From contig NZ_BMQC01000004.1 of assembly GCF_014647915.1 (NCBI RefSeq), positions 248,001 to 312,000 on the forward strand: DNA of 64,000 nt. The letters are read 5' to 3'. This document shows positions 1-8,355 of the stretch, piece by piece. The translations under genes and the position numbers were made by a program. The notes below the pieces were generated by a model. It was not told the origin of the DNA. It saw only the letters and a list, made by a program, of their open reading frames with translations, and ran no database searches. Numbering within the stretch: the first letter of the stretch is position 1; the number at the start of each line of letters is the position of its first letter. This DNA comes from Pilimelia terevasa (lineage in GTDB: Bacteria > Actinomycetota > Actinomycetes > Mycobacteriales > Micromonosporaceae).

Positions 1-342
1 GGTATCGGCGTGACCATCCTCGAACCCGGCGGCTACGCCACCGGCTACGGCGCCTCCCTGGACAGCCGCCGTACGCCGATCGAGGCCTACGCGCCGATCA
101 CGCAGGCCATGGAGGCCGGCATCGCGTCGTTGGCCGGCGGGGGCCCGGGGATCGGACAGCCGCAGGAGTTCGCCGCCGTGGTCCTGGAGCTGGTCGAGTC
201 GGGGGCGCGGCCGATGCGGCTGCCGGTCGGCGCGGGCGTCGCCACCGAACTGCTGGAGGCGTGGGACCGCCGCCGCGAGGACATGCTCGACGCCGAGCGC
301 CCCTGTACGGCCGCCCCGGCCGCGCCCCTCCCACTGCGCTGA
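1..342 (+). CDS. Short-chain dehydrogenase/reductase, C-terminal part (5' end outside window)
   Basis: The reading frame is open from base 1 and ends at the TGA at 340-342, leaving 113 visible residues. The stretch VTILEPGGYATGY near the left edge matches the segment that follows the catalytic YxxxK in classical SDR oxidoreductases, where a PG pair after a beta strand closes over the nicotinamide. The rest (two helices, then a short Pro/Ala tail) fits the substrate-binding end of such enzymes. The Rossmann GxxxGxG and the catalytic Tyr lie outside the window, so substrate and cofactor cannot be judged. The gene converges on the ABC transporter gene, with 30 bases between the stops. The GTG at 10 could be read as a start but would remove the whole catalytic core, so I treat the gene as truncated by the window edge. 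Confidence 0.8.
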   Translation, partial: GIGVTILEPGGYATGYGASLDSRRTPIEAYAPITQAMEAGIASLAGGGPGIGQPQEFAAVVLELVESGARPMRLPVGAGVATELLEAWDRRREDMLDAERPCTAAPAAPLPLR

Positions 343-372
343 CGTCCTCACCCCGCGGAGGGTGGAAAGGGG

Positions 373-3300
373 TCAGCCGGCGAAGTGGCCCCAGCGGGGC
401 GCCAGGTCCGTCCACGGGCCCTGGTCGGCGACCTCGCCGCCGACGAGGACCACCACGTGGTCGGCCTGCTGGAGCGCGGCGCGTTTCGACGTCGAGCCCA
501 CGACCGTGACGCCGTGCGCGCGCAGCGCCCGCCACAGCTCCAGCTCCGTCGTGACGTCGAGCGCGGAGGACACGTCGTCGGCGACCAGCAGCTCGGCGCG
601 GGCCGCGAGCGCCCGCGCCAGCGCCACGCGCTGGAGCTGACCGCCCGACAGCCGGGTGCCCTTGTGGCCGATGACCAGCTCCAGCCCCTGGCCCGTACCC
701 GCGAGGTCGTGCTCCAGTTGCGCCGCGGCCACCGCCGTGGCCGCGTCCACCTCGCGGCCGAGCGCGATGTTCTCCGCGAGGGTGCCGGACAGCACGCGCG
801 GGACCTGGCCCACGTACGCGACCTGGTTCGGCCGCAGGAACAGCTCCGGCTCCGTCACCGGCCGGGAGTTCCAGCGCAGGGCGCCGGTGTGGTGCACGAT
901 GCCCGCCAGCGCGCGCAGCAGCGACGACTTGCCCGAGCCCACCGGGCCCAGCACCAGCACCAACTGGCCTCGCCGCACCGTCAGCTCGACGTCGCGCACG
1001 CCGAGCCTGCCGTCGTCGTGCACGGCGCTGAAGCCGACCAGTTCGAGCCGCTGCAGCGGCATCCGCTCCGGCACGGCCGGTGCCGCAGCGGTGCCCGCGG
1101 CGATGTCCACGCCCGGGACGTCCGCCGAGTAGTTGGCTTCGCCCACCATGTCGACGGTGCGCCGGGTCCACACCCGCGCCGACGGCAGCGCCGACACGAC
1201 CGACGCCGTCGTCCACGCGAACCAGCCCGCCGAACCCAGCATCGCCACCGTGATCAGCACCGCCGCGGGCGACAGGCCACCGTGCAGGTACATCGCCCAC
1301 GCGCCGATCGGCAGCAGGCTGCTCGCCAGGCCCGGCGTCGACCGTGCCCACACCTGCACCGCGACCTCCCGGCGCTGCCGGTCGCTGCGCGCGACCTCCA
1401 GCCGCGTCAGGTGCGCCAGCAGGGGCCGCGTCGCCCCGGCCAGCTTGACCGTGCGCGCCGCCGACAGCGTCGACACCAGGCCCGTGGCGAAAGCCGCGCG
1501 GGCCCCGACGGTGCGCTGCGCCGCGCGGGCCATCGCCCGCCCGAACAGCGTCGCCGCCAGGCCCGAGATCACCATCGCGCCGAGGAAGAACAGCGCCGGT
1601 ACGGGGGTGCCGGCGACCCACACCACGACGACGAGTGCCAGCAGGCAGGTGACCTGGTCGATCAGGTTGTCGGCGAGCTGCACGACCCGCTCGGTGTCGC
1701 CGCCCTGCGCCACGACCTCGGCGGGCGTGTGCCTGCTGACCCGCCGCGGGCCGGTCTGCCCGTGTACCAGGCGCAGGCTGATTCGCAGCATCTGCCGGAC
1801 CCACCACTCCGGGAACAGCCTCATCGCCCAGCGGCTCATCGGGATCGTGACCAGCATCGCCACGACGATCGCGGCCATCGGCGGCCACGGGCTGCCGCGC
1901 CCGTCAACCACGTCCGCCCACAGCCAGGGCAGCACCGAGCCCTCGAAGCCCAGCACCGTCAGGCCGAGGAAGAACAGCACGCCGGTCATGCCGAACCGCT
2001 TGTCGTTGAGGATCAGCCGGGCGAACTCCCGCAGCGCCCGCGCCGGTGGCGGCTCCGGCCGCGGCGGCGGCGCGACCGACGGCAGCGCCGCGGCGACCGC
2101 CAGCGGCTCCGGCTCCGCCGTGAGCACCGCGGTGGTCGCGGCACCGCCGCCCGCGGCCGCCGCGGCGAGCGCGCGGCCGTCGGCGGCGGGCACGGCGGCC
2201 GGGGCGGCCGCGTCGCCCGACTCGGCCAGCAGCGCGGCGAACCGCGTCGACGCGTGCATCGGGCCCGCCTCCACGACCGCGCCGTCCGCCAGCACCACGA
2301 CGTCGTCGCAGCGCCGCACCGAGGACAGCCGGTGCGCGATGACGATGCCGATCCGGTCCCGCAGCAGCCGGTCCGTCGCCTGGTGCACCCAGGTCTCCGT
2401 CACCGGGTCGAGCCGCGCCGTCGCCTCGTCCAGCAGCACCACCTGCGGGTCCCGGACCATGATCCGCGCGAACGCCACCAACTGCGCCTGGCCGGCCGAG
2501 AGCACGTACCCGCCCTCGCCGAGCCGGGTCTGCGCGCCGTCGGGCAGGCCCGCCACCCACGGCGACAGGCCCAGCTCGTCCAACGCCCGTACTGCCGCGG
2601 TGCGCAGCTCCGGGTCGAACAGCGCGACGTTCTCGACCAGCGTGCCGGCCAGGATGTCCGTCTGCTGCGGCACCACGGCGATCCAGCGGCGCAGCGACTC
2701 GACGTCCAGGTCGAGGATGTCGTCGCCGCCCAGGAACACGGTGCCGCGTGGCACGGGGACCGCCCGCGTCAGGATTTTGGCCAGGGTGGACTTGCCCGAG
2801 CCGGTGCGCCCGACCAGGGCGTACGAGCGGCCGCGCGCGAACGTCAGGTGCACCTCGCGCAGCGCCGGGCCGCGGCCGTCGGCCGTCCCGTACGCGAAGG
2901 TCAGGCCCCGCACCGCGAGGTCGCCCGGACGCGGCGCGGCGCCCCCGGCCGGCTCCTGCGCGGCGTCCGCGAGGAGTTGCACGCGCCCCCAGGCGCCGAG
3001 GGCGTACTGCAGCTCGTCGGCCTGCCGGGTGACCATCTCGACGGTGCCGGCGAACCCGATGGCGAGCAGCCAGACCGCCGTCAGGCGGCTGCCGTCGATA
3101 CCGCCCGCGACCATGGCCGCGCCACCGCCGACGATGACCGCCGCGATGCCCAGGCGCGTCACCGTCAGGGCGATGGTGATGACGTCGTTGGACAGCCGCC
3201 ACACCCGGCGCGCGCGGGCCAGCACCTGGCTGGCGCGCTGCGCGTAGAGGCGCAGAACGTACGGCCGGGCCAGCGTCGTGCGCACGTCGTCCTGGCCGTG

Positions 3301-3873
3301 GATCGCCTCCTCCATCACGGCGGCGAGATCGGACCAGGCCTCCTCCTCGACCATCCGGGCGGGGGCGATCGCGCCCATCCGGCGGCGCAGGCCCCCGACC
3401 AGCAGGGCGGCCAGAACCGCCATCGCCAGGCCGGCCGGCCACCACACGAACGTCGCCGCCACGGTGGAGGTCACGCCGACCGCCAGCGAGCCCGCGATCC
3501 GGCGGCCGCTGCCGCGCAGCTCGGCCCCGACCTGCGAGACGTCCCCGTCGATCCGGTCCAGCAGCTCGCCGACCGGGGTGCCCTCCAGGACCGTCAGCGG
3601 CTGCCCGAGCGCCGCGCGGCAGAGGCGTCGGCGCACGTCCGCAGCCCACTCGGCCGTGAGCCGGGCGACGACGAGGCCGACCGCGACGTGGCTGACGGCG
3701 GCGACGGCCAGGCTGACGGCGATGGCGGCGAAGGCGAGCCAGGAGCGGTGTACGAGCACCTGGCCGGCGAGGGCGGCGGCCACGGCCACGCCGGCCGCGT
3801 CGAGCACGATCAGCGCCGCCAGCAGGGTCACCTGGCGAGGGGCGGTGGCCCACAGGTCGCGCAACAGGCGCAC
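373..3873 (-). CDS. Full-length fused ABC transporter (TMD-NBD-TMD-NBD)
   Basis: One polypeptide of about 1166 residues carries two membrane domains and two ATPase domains, so it can act as a complete exporter. The first ATPase has Walker A GRTGSGKST near residue 353, signature LSAGQ near 457 and Walker B LLDEATARLD. The second has GPVGSGKSS near 974, LSGGQ near 1074 and LVADDVSSALD. In the second Walker B the usual catalytic Glu is Asp, so the two ATP sites may be unequal. I chose the GTG at 3873 because GAGGAGG lies 4 bases upstream. An ATG at 3981 would add 36 low-complexity residues and has no clear ribosome site. The gene is divergent from a MerR regulator, which suggests drug or lipid export induced by a ligand. 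The substrate cannot be read from the sequence. Confidence 0.88.
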   Translation of the reverse strand: MRLLRDLWATAPRQVTLLAALIVLDAAGVAVAAALAGQVLVHRSWLAFAAIAVSLAVAAVSHVAVGLVVARLTAEWAADVRRRLCRAALGQPLTVLEGTPVGELLDRIDGDVSQVGAELRGSGRRIAGSLAVGVTSTVAATFVWWPAGLAMAVLAALLVGGLRRRMGAIAPARMVEEEAWSDLAAVMEEAIHGQDDVRTTLARPYVLRLYAQRASQVLARARRVWRLSNDVITIALTVTRLGIAAVIVGGGAAMVAGGIDGSRLTAVWLLAIGFAGTVEMVTRQADELQYALGAWGRVQLLADAAQEPAGGAAPRPGDLAVRGLTFAYGTADGRGPALREVHLTFARGRSYALVGRTGSGKSTLAKILTRAVPVPRGTVFLGGDDILDLDVESLRRWIAVVPQQTDILAGTLVENVALFDPELRTAAVRALDELGLSPWVAGLPDGAQTRLGEGGYVLSAGQAQLVAFARIMVRDPQVVLLDEATARLDPVTETWVHQATDRLLRDRIGIVIAHRLSSVRRCDDVVVLADGAVVEAGPMHASTRFAALLAESGDAAAPAAVPAADGRALAAAAAGGGAATTAVLTAEPEPLAVAAALPSVAPPPRPEPPPARALREFARLILNDKRFGMTGVLFFLGLTVLGFEGSVLPWLWADVVDGRGSPWPPMAAIVVAMLVTIPMSRWAMRLFPEWWVRQMLRISLRLVHGQTGPRRVSRHTPAEVVAQGGDTERVVQLADNLIDQVTCLLALVVVVWVAGTPVPALFFLGAMVISGLAATLFGRAMARAAQRTVGARAAFATGLVSTLSAARTVKLAGATRPLLAHLTRLEVARSDRQRREVAVQVWARSTPGLASSLLPIGAWAMYLHGGLSPAAVLITVAMLGSAGWFAWTTASVVSALPSARVWTRRTVDMVGEANYSADVPGVDIAAGTAAAPAVPERMPLQRLELVGFSAVHDDGRLGVRDVELTVRRGQLVLVLGPVGSGKSSLLRALAGIVHHTGALRWNSRPVTEPELFLRPNQVAYVGQVPRVLSGTLAENIALGREVDAATAVAAAQLEHDLAGTGQGLELVIGHKGTRLSGGQLQRVALARALAARAELLVADDVSSALDVTTELELWRALRAHGVTVVGSTSKRAALQQADHVVVLVGGEVADQGPWTDLAPRWGHFAG

Positions 3874-3994
3874 GCTGCCTCCTCGGGACGCGGACGGGGT
3901 GGGCGCTCCAGCGTCCGCCCCGGGACCGGCGGGGACAACCGATTTAGTGGTCAGAGCAAGGGGGCGGCGGACGCTGACCATGCCGGCGGGCGGC

Positions 3995-4025
3995 TTGACC
4001 CTGACGTAACGTCAGCGTCTCTAAT
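3995..4025 (+). promoter_or_regulatory. MerR-type promoter with palindromic operator in a 19-bp spacer
   Basis: TTGACC (3995-4000) and TCTAAT (4020-4025) are separated by 19 bases. That spacer contains the perfect inverted repeat CTGACGTAACGTCAG (4001-4015). An overlong spacer with a centred dyad is the hallmark of MerR-controlled promoters, where the regulator twists the DNA to realign the two hexamers. The -10 lies only 7 bases before the ATG at 4033, so the transcript may be leaderless. The dyad also sits between the divergent ABC transporter and merR genes and could serve both. Confidence 0.72.
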
Positions 4026-4032
4026 AAGGGCC

Positions 4033-4791
4033 ATGCGTATCGGGGAGCTGGCCGCGCTGGCCGGAGTGACCATTCGTACCGTGCGCCACTACCACCACCT
4101 CGGGCTGCTGCCCGAGCCGGCGCGGACCCCCGGCGGCTACCGCGACTACCGGCTGCGCGACGCGGTCCTGCTCGCCCGGGTCCGCCGCCTGGCCGAACTG
4201 GGTCTGTCCCTCGATGAGATCCGCGACGTGCTCGCCGACGACCAGGGCCGTGAGTTGCGCGAGGTGCTCACCGATCTGGATGCCGACCTGGCCCGCCAGC
4301 AGGACGCGATCGCCGGCCGGCGGGCCCGGCTGGCCGCGCTGCTGGCCGAGGCCGACCTCAACCTCGACAGCACGGTCGCCTCCGGCCTGGGGGACCTGCT
4401 GCACGACATCCACCCGGGCGGCTCCGCGTTCGCCGCGCTCGACCGCGACGTGCTGTCGCTGATCGACACCGGCGCCGACCCGGCCGCCCAGGAAGAAATC
4501 ATGGCGATGTTCCAGCCGCTCACCGCCCCGGACGCGCGGGGCCGGGGCCACGCCCTCACCGCGCGGATGGACGCGATCGCCGCCGCGGACCCCGCCGATC
4601 CGCGGGTCGCCGCGCTCGCCGCCGAGTTCGCCGCCCACCTGCCCGCCGAGATGGCCGCGGCGATGGTGGCCAGCCTCGCACAGGCCGAGTCCAGCCACTG
4701 GTGGGAGCTGATGACCGCGGAACTCGCCCCGGCCCAGGTCGAGGTACTGCGCCTGATGGTGACGACCCTCACGGAGCGCGGACGATGCTGA
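4033..4791 (+). CDS. MerR family transcriptional regulator
   Basis: The 252-residue protein begins with a typical MerR winged helix (residues 1-70: MRIGELAALAGVTIRTVRHY, then a GGYRDY wing segment). A helical linker rich in Leu and Arg follows (about 80-115), then a roughly 130-residue C-terminal region of alternating helices. The effector domain has no Cys cluster, so a metal sensor of the MerR or SoxR kind is unlikely. It is more like the multidrug or TipA-type members, but I cannot assign a ligand. The ATG is almost at the predicted transcription start; AAGGG ends only 2 bases before it, which favours leaderless translation. The stop overlaps the start of the next gene (ATGCTGA), so the two are co-translated. 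It is the likely regulator of the divergent ABC exporter and of itself. Confidence 0.9.
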   Translation: MRIGELAALAGVTIRTVRHYHHLGLLPEPARTPGGYRDYRLRDAVLLARVRRLAELGLSLDEIRDVLADDQGRELREVLTDLDADLARQQDAIAGRRARLAALLAEADLNLDSTVASGLGDLLHDIHPGGSAFAALDRDVLSLIDTGADPAAQEEIMAMFQPLTAPDARGRGHALTARMDAIAAADPADPRVAALAAEFAAHLPAEMAAAMVASLAQAESSHWWELMTAELAPAQVEVLRLMVTTLTERGRC

Positions 4792-5648
4792 AGATCGCCC
4801 GAGCGGCTCTGTTCGCGGTGCTGCCGGCGGAGGTGGCGCTCGCCGTCCTGCTGGTCTCCGGCGTCGCGCTGCCCCGCCCGGTCGTCACCACCGCCGAGCT
4901 GGCCGTGCTGGCGGTGCTGCTGCTGGAGGCGTCGGTGCTGTGGCGGGGTTACCGCGCCCTGCGTCGGGGCGGCGCCCGGCGCCCAACGGCCCTGCGCGGC
5001 GCCTACGCGCAGATCGTTCCCGAGCAGGTGCGGCGGATCATGGGCTTCGAAGCCGCGGGCATGGTCAGCCTGGCGCTCTGGGTCGGTCGTCGCCGACACG
5101 GGGTACCGCCGGGCGCTGTGACACTGCCCTATCACCGCGAGCTGACGGGGCTCATGTGCGGGTTCCTGTTCGCCTGCGTGGTCGAGCTCGCGGCCGTGGA
5201 GGTCCTGCTGCGCGCGCTGGACGCGCCGGCCGGGCTGCGCGGAGTGCTCCTCGCGCTCGACGCGTACGGCATCCTGGTCGCGCTGGCCGTCATCGCCGGC
5301 TACCTCACCCGCCCGCACGTCGTCACCGCAGACGAACTGCGCGTCCGCTACGGCGCGTTCTTCGATCTGCGCATCCCCCGTAGCCTCGTGGTCGAGGTGC
5401 GGCACAGGCGCAACTACAACGAGACCGGCATGATCACGATGGACGGTGACTGCATGGCCCTGGCCGCGAACAGCCAGACCAACGTGATCGTCGAGCTCGC
5501 CGAGACCGTGGTCGCCGTACGCCCGCTGGGGCGGCGCGAGCAGGTCCGCGTGCTGCGGTTCTTCGTCGACGACCCGTCGGCCGCCGTCGAGGCGCTACGG
5601 CCGTCGGGGGACTCGGCTGCTGTCGGACCAGCGGGTCGGGCAGCATAG
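4785..5648 (+). CDS. Membrane protein with C-terminal PH-like domain, function unknown
   Basis: The start ATG at 4785 overlaps the merR stop (ATGCTGA), giving a 287-residue protein. Four hydrophobic segments are visible, near residues 5-27, 35-55, 125-147 and 155-178. The last 100 or so residues are soluble and beta-rich; lines such as LRVRYGAFFDLRIPRSLV and VIVELAETVVAVRPLGRRE resemble bacterial PH-like (bPH) domains, which is a fold impression only. Co-transcription with merR and the neighbouring ABC exporter suggests an envelope-stress or resistance role. No catalytic motif is seen. An upstream in-frame GTG/ATG would sit deep inside merR and is not preferred. Confidence 0.75.
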   Translation: MLKIARAALFAVLPAEVALAVLLVSGVALPRPVVTTAELAVLAVLLLEASVLWRGYRALRRGGARRPTALRGAYAQIVPEQVRRIMGFEAAGMVSLALWVGRRRHGVPPGAVTLPYHRELTGLMCGFLFACVVELAAVEVLLRALDAPAGLRGVLLALDAYGILVALAVIAGYLTRPHVVTADELRVRYGAFFDLRIPRSLVVEVRHRRNYNETGMITMDGDCMALAANSQTNVIVELAETVVAVRPLGRREQVRVLRFFVDDPSAAVEALRPSGDSAAVGPAGRAA

Positions 5649-5701
5649 GGGACCCGCGCCGCCGTCGTCCTGACAGTCTGCCTCGGTGTGCCGCGGGTTG
5701 G

Positions 5702-6022
5702 TCAGACGACGCAGGGGTACACCTGGAAGATGGCGTGTCGGAGCTCCGCGGAGTCCCGGACCACCGCGCGCCGGTCGCCGGGCAGGCACAGGTCCAGCGC
5801 GAGGTCGATGTGGCCGGCGTCCTCGGCGGCCTCCGCCAACGCCTCCACGGCATCGACGTCCAGGGCGGACACCCGGGCCAGGTCGACGACGAGCGGAGAT
5901 GCGCCTTCGTCGAGCAGACTTTGCAGCGCGGCGTCCAGGCGCTGGCTGCGGGTGCCGCAGAGTCGGCCGTCGGCCCAGACCAGAGCCGCCTCATTGAGTC
6001 GAATCACGGTGACATCCACCAC
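5702..6022 (-). CDS. STAS-domain protein (anti-sigma factor antagonist-like)
   Basis: This is a 106-residue protein with the alternating beta/alpha pattern of STAS domains (residues 1-95; core SPLVVDLARVSALDVDAVEA). Family members bind anti-sigma kinases and are switched by Ser phosphorylation in a DSSG motif. Here that place reads LDVDAVEA, so the phosphorylatable Ser is missing and control, if any, must differ. I chose the GTG at 6022 because GGGAGG (6029-6034 on this strand) lies 6 bases upstream; the longer frame from 6124 has no such site. The gene stands alone, converges on the membrane protein gene, and lies downstream of the chemosensory operon with a 338-base gap. A link to that operon is possible but unproven. 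Confidence 0.8.
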   Translation of the reverse strand: MVDVTVIRLNEAALVWADGRLCGTRSQRLDAALQSLLDEGASPLVVDLARVSALDVDAVEALAEAAEDAGHIDLALDLCLPGDRRAVVRDSAELRHAIFQVYPCVV

Positions 6023-6360
6023 AAGGTACCTCCCGGCCGCATGCTGAGTCGCGTCCCCGGTCTGCCCGTTGGCTGCGATCAGCACCGCGCTGCGCCGCGA
6101 TTGCGTCGCAGACACCGGCATCACGCTCCGGAGTCGACAGATGAGCGTAACGTTACGGTATCGGTCTCCGGTGAGGCAATGCGTCCGGCCGTTAGGTGCC
6201 GCTGCTCACAACGGCGGCGTGTCGGCGCCCGGGTCCGACGGCACGTTCGCCCGATGCCTCCACAATGGTAGCCCGTAGAGCCTGCCTCCGCAGGTCACAC
6301 TCTTGAACATTGTGCACCTGAAGGGACCCCGGCCCCTGAACACGTCGGGTCCGGGGTGGG
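6023..6360. other. Intergenic region between the STAS gene and the chemosensory operon
   Basis: These 338 bases hold no convincing gene. They contain the ribosome site of the STAS gene and the 12-base palindrome CGTAACGTTACG at 6146-6157. A short open frame at 6069-6278 on the plus strand has Cys- and Arg-rich coding but no ribosome site. The 3' end of the operon's last gene lies at 6361; I see no strong terminator hairpin after it. Confidence 0.6.
6146..6157. promoter_or_regulatory. Perfect 12-bp palindrome CGTAACGTTACG, candidate operator
   Basis: The sequence is its own reverse complement. It is A/T-rich against the local background and lies 124 bases upstream of the STAS start. Its CGTAACGT core is also found in the MerR operator (4004-4011) and upstream of the secreted esterase gene (15847-15854). 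Confidence 0.4.
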
Positions 6361-8355
6361 TCAGGCGGGGGGGTCCGGGACAGGTGCGGGTGGGCCGTCC
6401 CGGGGCAGCGTGAAGGTGAACACCGCGCCGCGCCCCACGTCGCTCGCGGCGCTGATCCGCCCGCCGTGGCGGTCCACGATTCGGTGCACGGTCGTCAGGC
6501 CGATGCCGGTACCGGGGAAGTCGGCGGTGCCGTGTACCCGCTGGAACGGCCGGAAGATCCGCTTGGCGTCCTCGGCCGGGAACCCGACGCCGTTGTCGCG
6601 GACGGCGAACGCCACCTCGTCGCCGGACGCGCTGCTCTCGACGTCGATGCGCGCCTTCTCGGTCCGGCCGGTGAACTTCCACGCGTTGCCCATGAGGTTC
6701 GCCAGGACCACCCGCAGCATCCCCGGGTCGCCCGGGGCCACCATGCCGTCCTGTACCGCCACGTCCACCGCGCGGTCGGGCTCGCGGTCGTGCAGCTCCT
6801 CGGCGATCTCCCGCGCCAGCGCCGACAGGTCGGTGGGCTGCCGGCCCAGCTCGGCACGGCTGGCCCGGGACAGCAGCAGCAGCGAGTCGACCAGTTCGGA
6901 CATCCGGATCGCCGCGGCCAGGATCCGCTGGAGCCGGTGCTGGCCCTGGGGGGTGAGTGCCGTCAGCTCGTCCTCGACCAGCATCTCGGCGAGCCCCCGG
7001 ATGATCTGCAACGGCGAGCGCAGGTCGTGGGTGACCGAGCCGGCGAACGCGTCCAGCTCCTCGTTGCGCCACTCCAGTTCGCGGACCAGCACCGCCCGGG
7101 CCTCGGCCAGCTCCTTGGCCGCCCGCGCCTCGGCGGCCTCGATCTCGCCGCGCAGCAGCTCCTCGCGGATCCGGCGCGCCTTCGCCTCGGACTGCTTGCG
7201 CCGGATCTGGCTGCGGACGTTGGCGCGCAGCAGGTTCAGCTCGTCGGAGCGGCGGATGTAGTGGTCGGCCCCGGCGGCCAGGCAGCTCACCAGGACCTCG
7301 GTGTCCGGGCGGTCCCCGACGGCCACGATCGGCAGGTCCCGGCGATCGGGCAGCGCCCGGGCCCGGGTGGGCAGGTCGCCGGAGGTCAGCGCGGGCAGGT
7401 CCAGGTCGACGACGACGCAGTCCACCGGCTGCGCCGCGAGCAGGGCCAGCGCGTCCTGCGCGCTGTCGGCCAGGATCGACTCGTGGCCGTCCACCCGCAG
7501 CGCGTCGCCGGTCGTCCGCAGCCGGGCGCGGTCGGCGTCCACGACGAGGATCTTGGTGGGGCCGTGCATGCTTCCGCCGGCCGGCAGGGGCAGCCAGTCC
7601 GGTCGCTGGCGCAGGGCGGTGGCCAGGCGGGCCAGGACGATCGACAGGTCCTCGTGCTTGTGGACCACCGCGTCGGCGCCGGCCTCCAGCGTCTGGAGTT
7701 CGGTCGCGTCGTCGTCGTCGGCGGTGAGCAGCAGGCACGGGGTGTCGCGCAGCGCCACGTCCAGCCGCACCTGCCGGATCACCGTCGCGCCGTCGATGCC
7801 GGGCATCATCCCGTCGACCACGATGGCGCTGGGGCGGTGGTCGGCCGCCAGCCGCAGGCCCTCCTCGCCGTTGGCGGCGGTGAGCACGGCGTACCGCTCC
7901 TTCTCCAGCGCCTGCCGCAGGTGCTCGCGGTAGGTGAGGCTGTCGTCGATGACCAGGACGGTGGCCCGCTCCTGGCTCGGCGCGTCCCGCAACCGCAGCA
8001 ACTGCCGGGTGCGGGCCAGGACGTACCCGGCGTCGTACGGCTTGCCCACGTACTCCTGCGCACCCGTGCGCAGGCCGTGCACCCGGTCGGAGACCTCCGC
8101 CTCGGAGGAGAGCATCAGCACGATGGTGTCGGCGTGCTCCGGCGCCGCCCGGATCTCCCGCAGCAGGTCGACCCCGTCGGCGTCGGGCAGCATCACATCG
8201 AGGATCGCCACGTCGCGGGGGCTCTCGGTCAGCGCGGCGCGGGCCTCGGCGCCGGTGGCGCACGCGGTCGTGGCGAAGTCGTCGTCCCGGAAGGCCTCGA
8301 CCAGGTCCATCCGTACGGTGAGGCTGTCGTCGACGATCAGTACGGTATAGGCCAT
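6361..8355 (-). CDS. Multi-receiver hybrid histidine kinase (REC-REC-REC-HisKA-HATPase)
   Basis: The 664-residue protein has three receiver domains in a row and a C-terminal kinase. REC1 carries LIVDDS and phospho-acceptor D53 (ILDVMLPD). REC2 has VVDGMMPG with LVIDDS at its start. REC3 has VVDLDLPA but begins VVDADRARL, a less standard acidic pocket. After a coiled coil (about 385-430) come the H-box SVTHDLRSPL (His near 442), the N-box NLMGNAWKF, and the G-boxes DNGVGF and GTGIGL. No sensor or membrane segment is present, so it is cytoplasmic and probably fed by phosphate from the upstream CheA. It takes the place that the diguanylate cyclase WspR holds in Wsp systems. The start ATG overlaps the cheB stop (TGATG). 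Confidence 0.9.
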   Translation of the reverse strand: MAYTVLIVDDSLTVRMDLVEAFRDDDFATTACATGAEARAALTESPRDVAILDVMLPDADGVDLLREIRAAPEHADTIVLMLSSEAEVSDRVHGLRTGAQEYVGKPYDAGYVLARTRQLLRLRDAPSQERATVLVIDDSLTYREHLRQALEKERYAVLTAANGEEGLRLAADHRPSAIVVDGMMPGIDGATVIRQVRLDVALRDTPCLLLTADDDDATELQTLEAGADAVVHKHEDLSIVLARLATALRQRPDWLPLPAGGSMHGPTKILVVDADRARLRTTGDALRVDGHESILADSAQDALALLAAQPVDCVVVDLDLPALTSGDLPTRARALPDRRDLPIVAVGDRPDTEVLVSCLAAGADHYIRRSDELNLLRANVRSQIRRKQSEAKARRIREELLRGEIEAAEARAAKELAEARAVLVRELEWRNEELDAFAGSVTHDLRSPLQIIRGLAEMLVEDELTALTPQGQHRLQRILAAAIRMSELVDSLLLLSRASRAELGRQPTDLSALAREIAEELHDREPDRAVDVAVQDGMVAPGDPGMLRVVLANLMGNAWKFTGRTEKARIDVESSASGDEVAFAVRDNGVGFPAEDAKRIFRPFQRVHGTADFPGTGIGLTTVHRIVDRHGGRISAASDVGRGAVFTFTLPRDGPPAPVPDPPA

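Noticed and set aside
98-1888. Long Arg/Gly/Ala-rich open frame on the minus strand
   Set aside because: It runs in another frame over the ABC transporter's second half and has no domain or ribosome site. Such frames are common in DNA of this composition.
385-4032. A plus-strand frame open for more than 1200 codons ahead of merR
   Set aside because: It is antisense to the ABC transporter gene, low in complexity and without motifs; only the part from 4033 is real.
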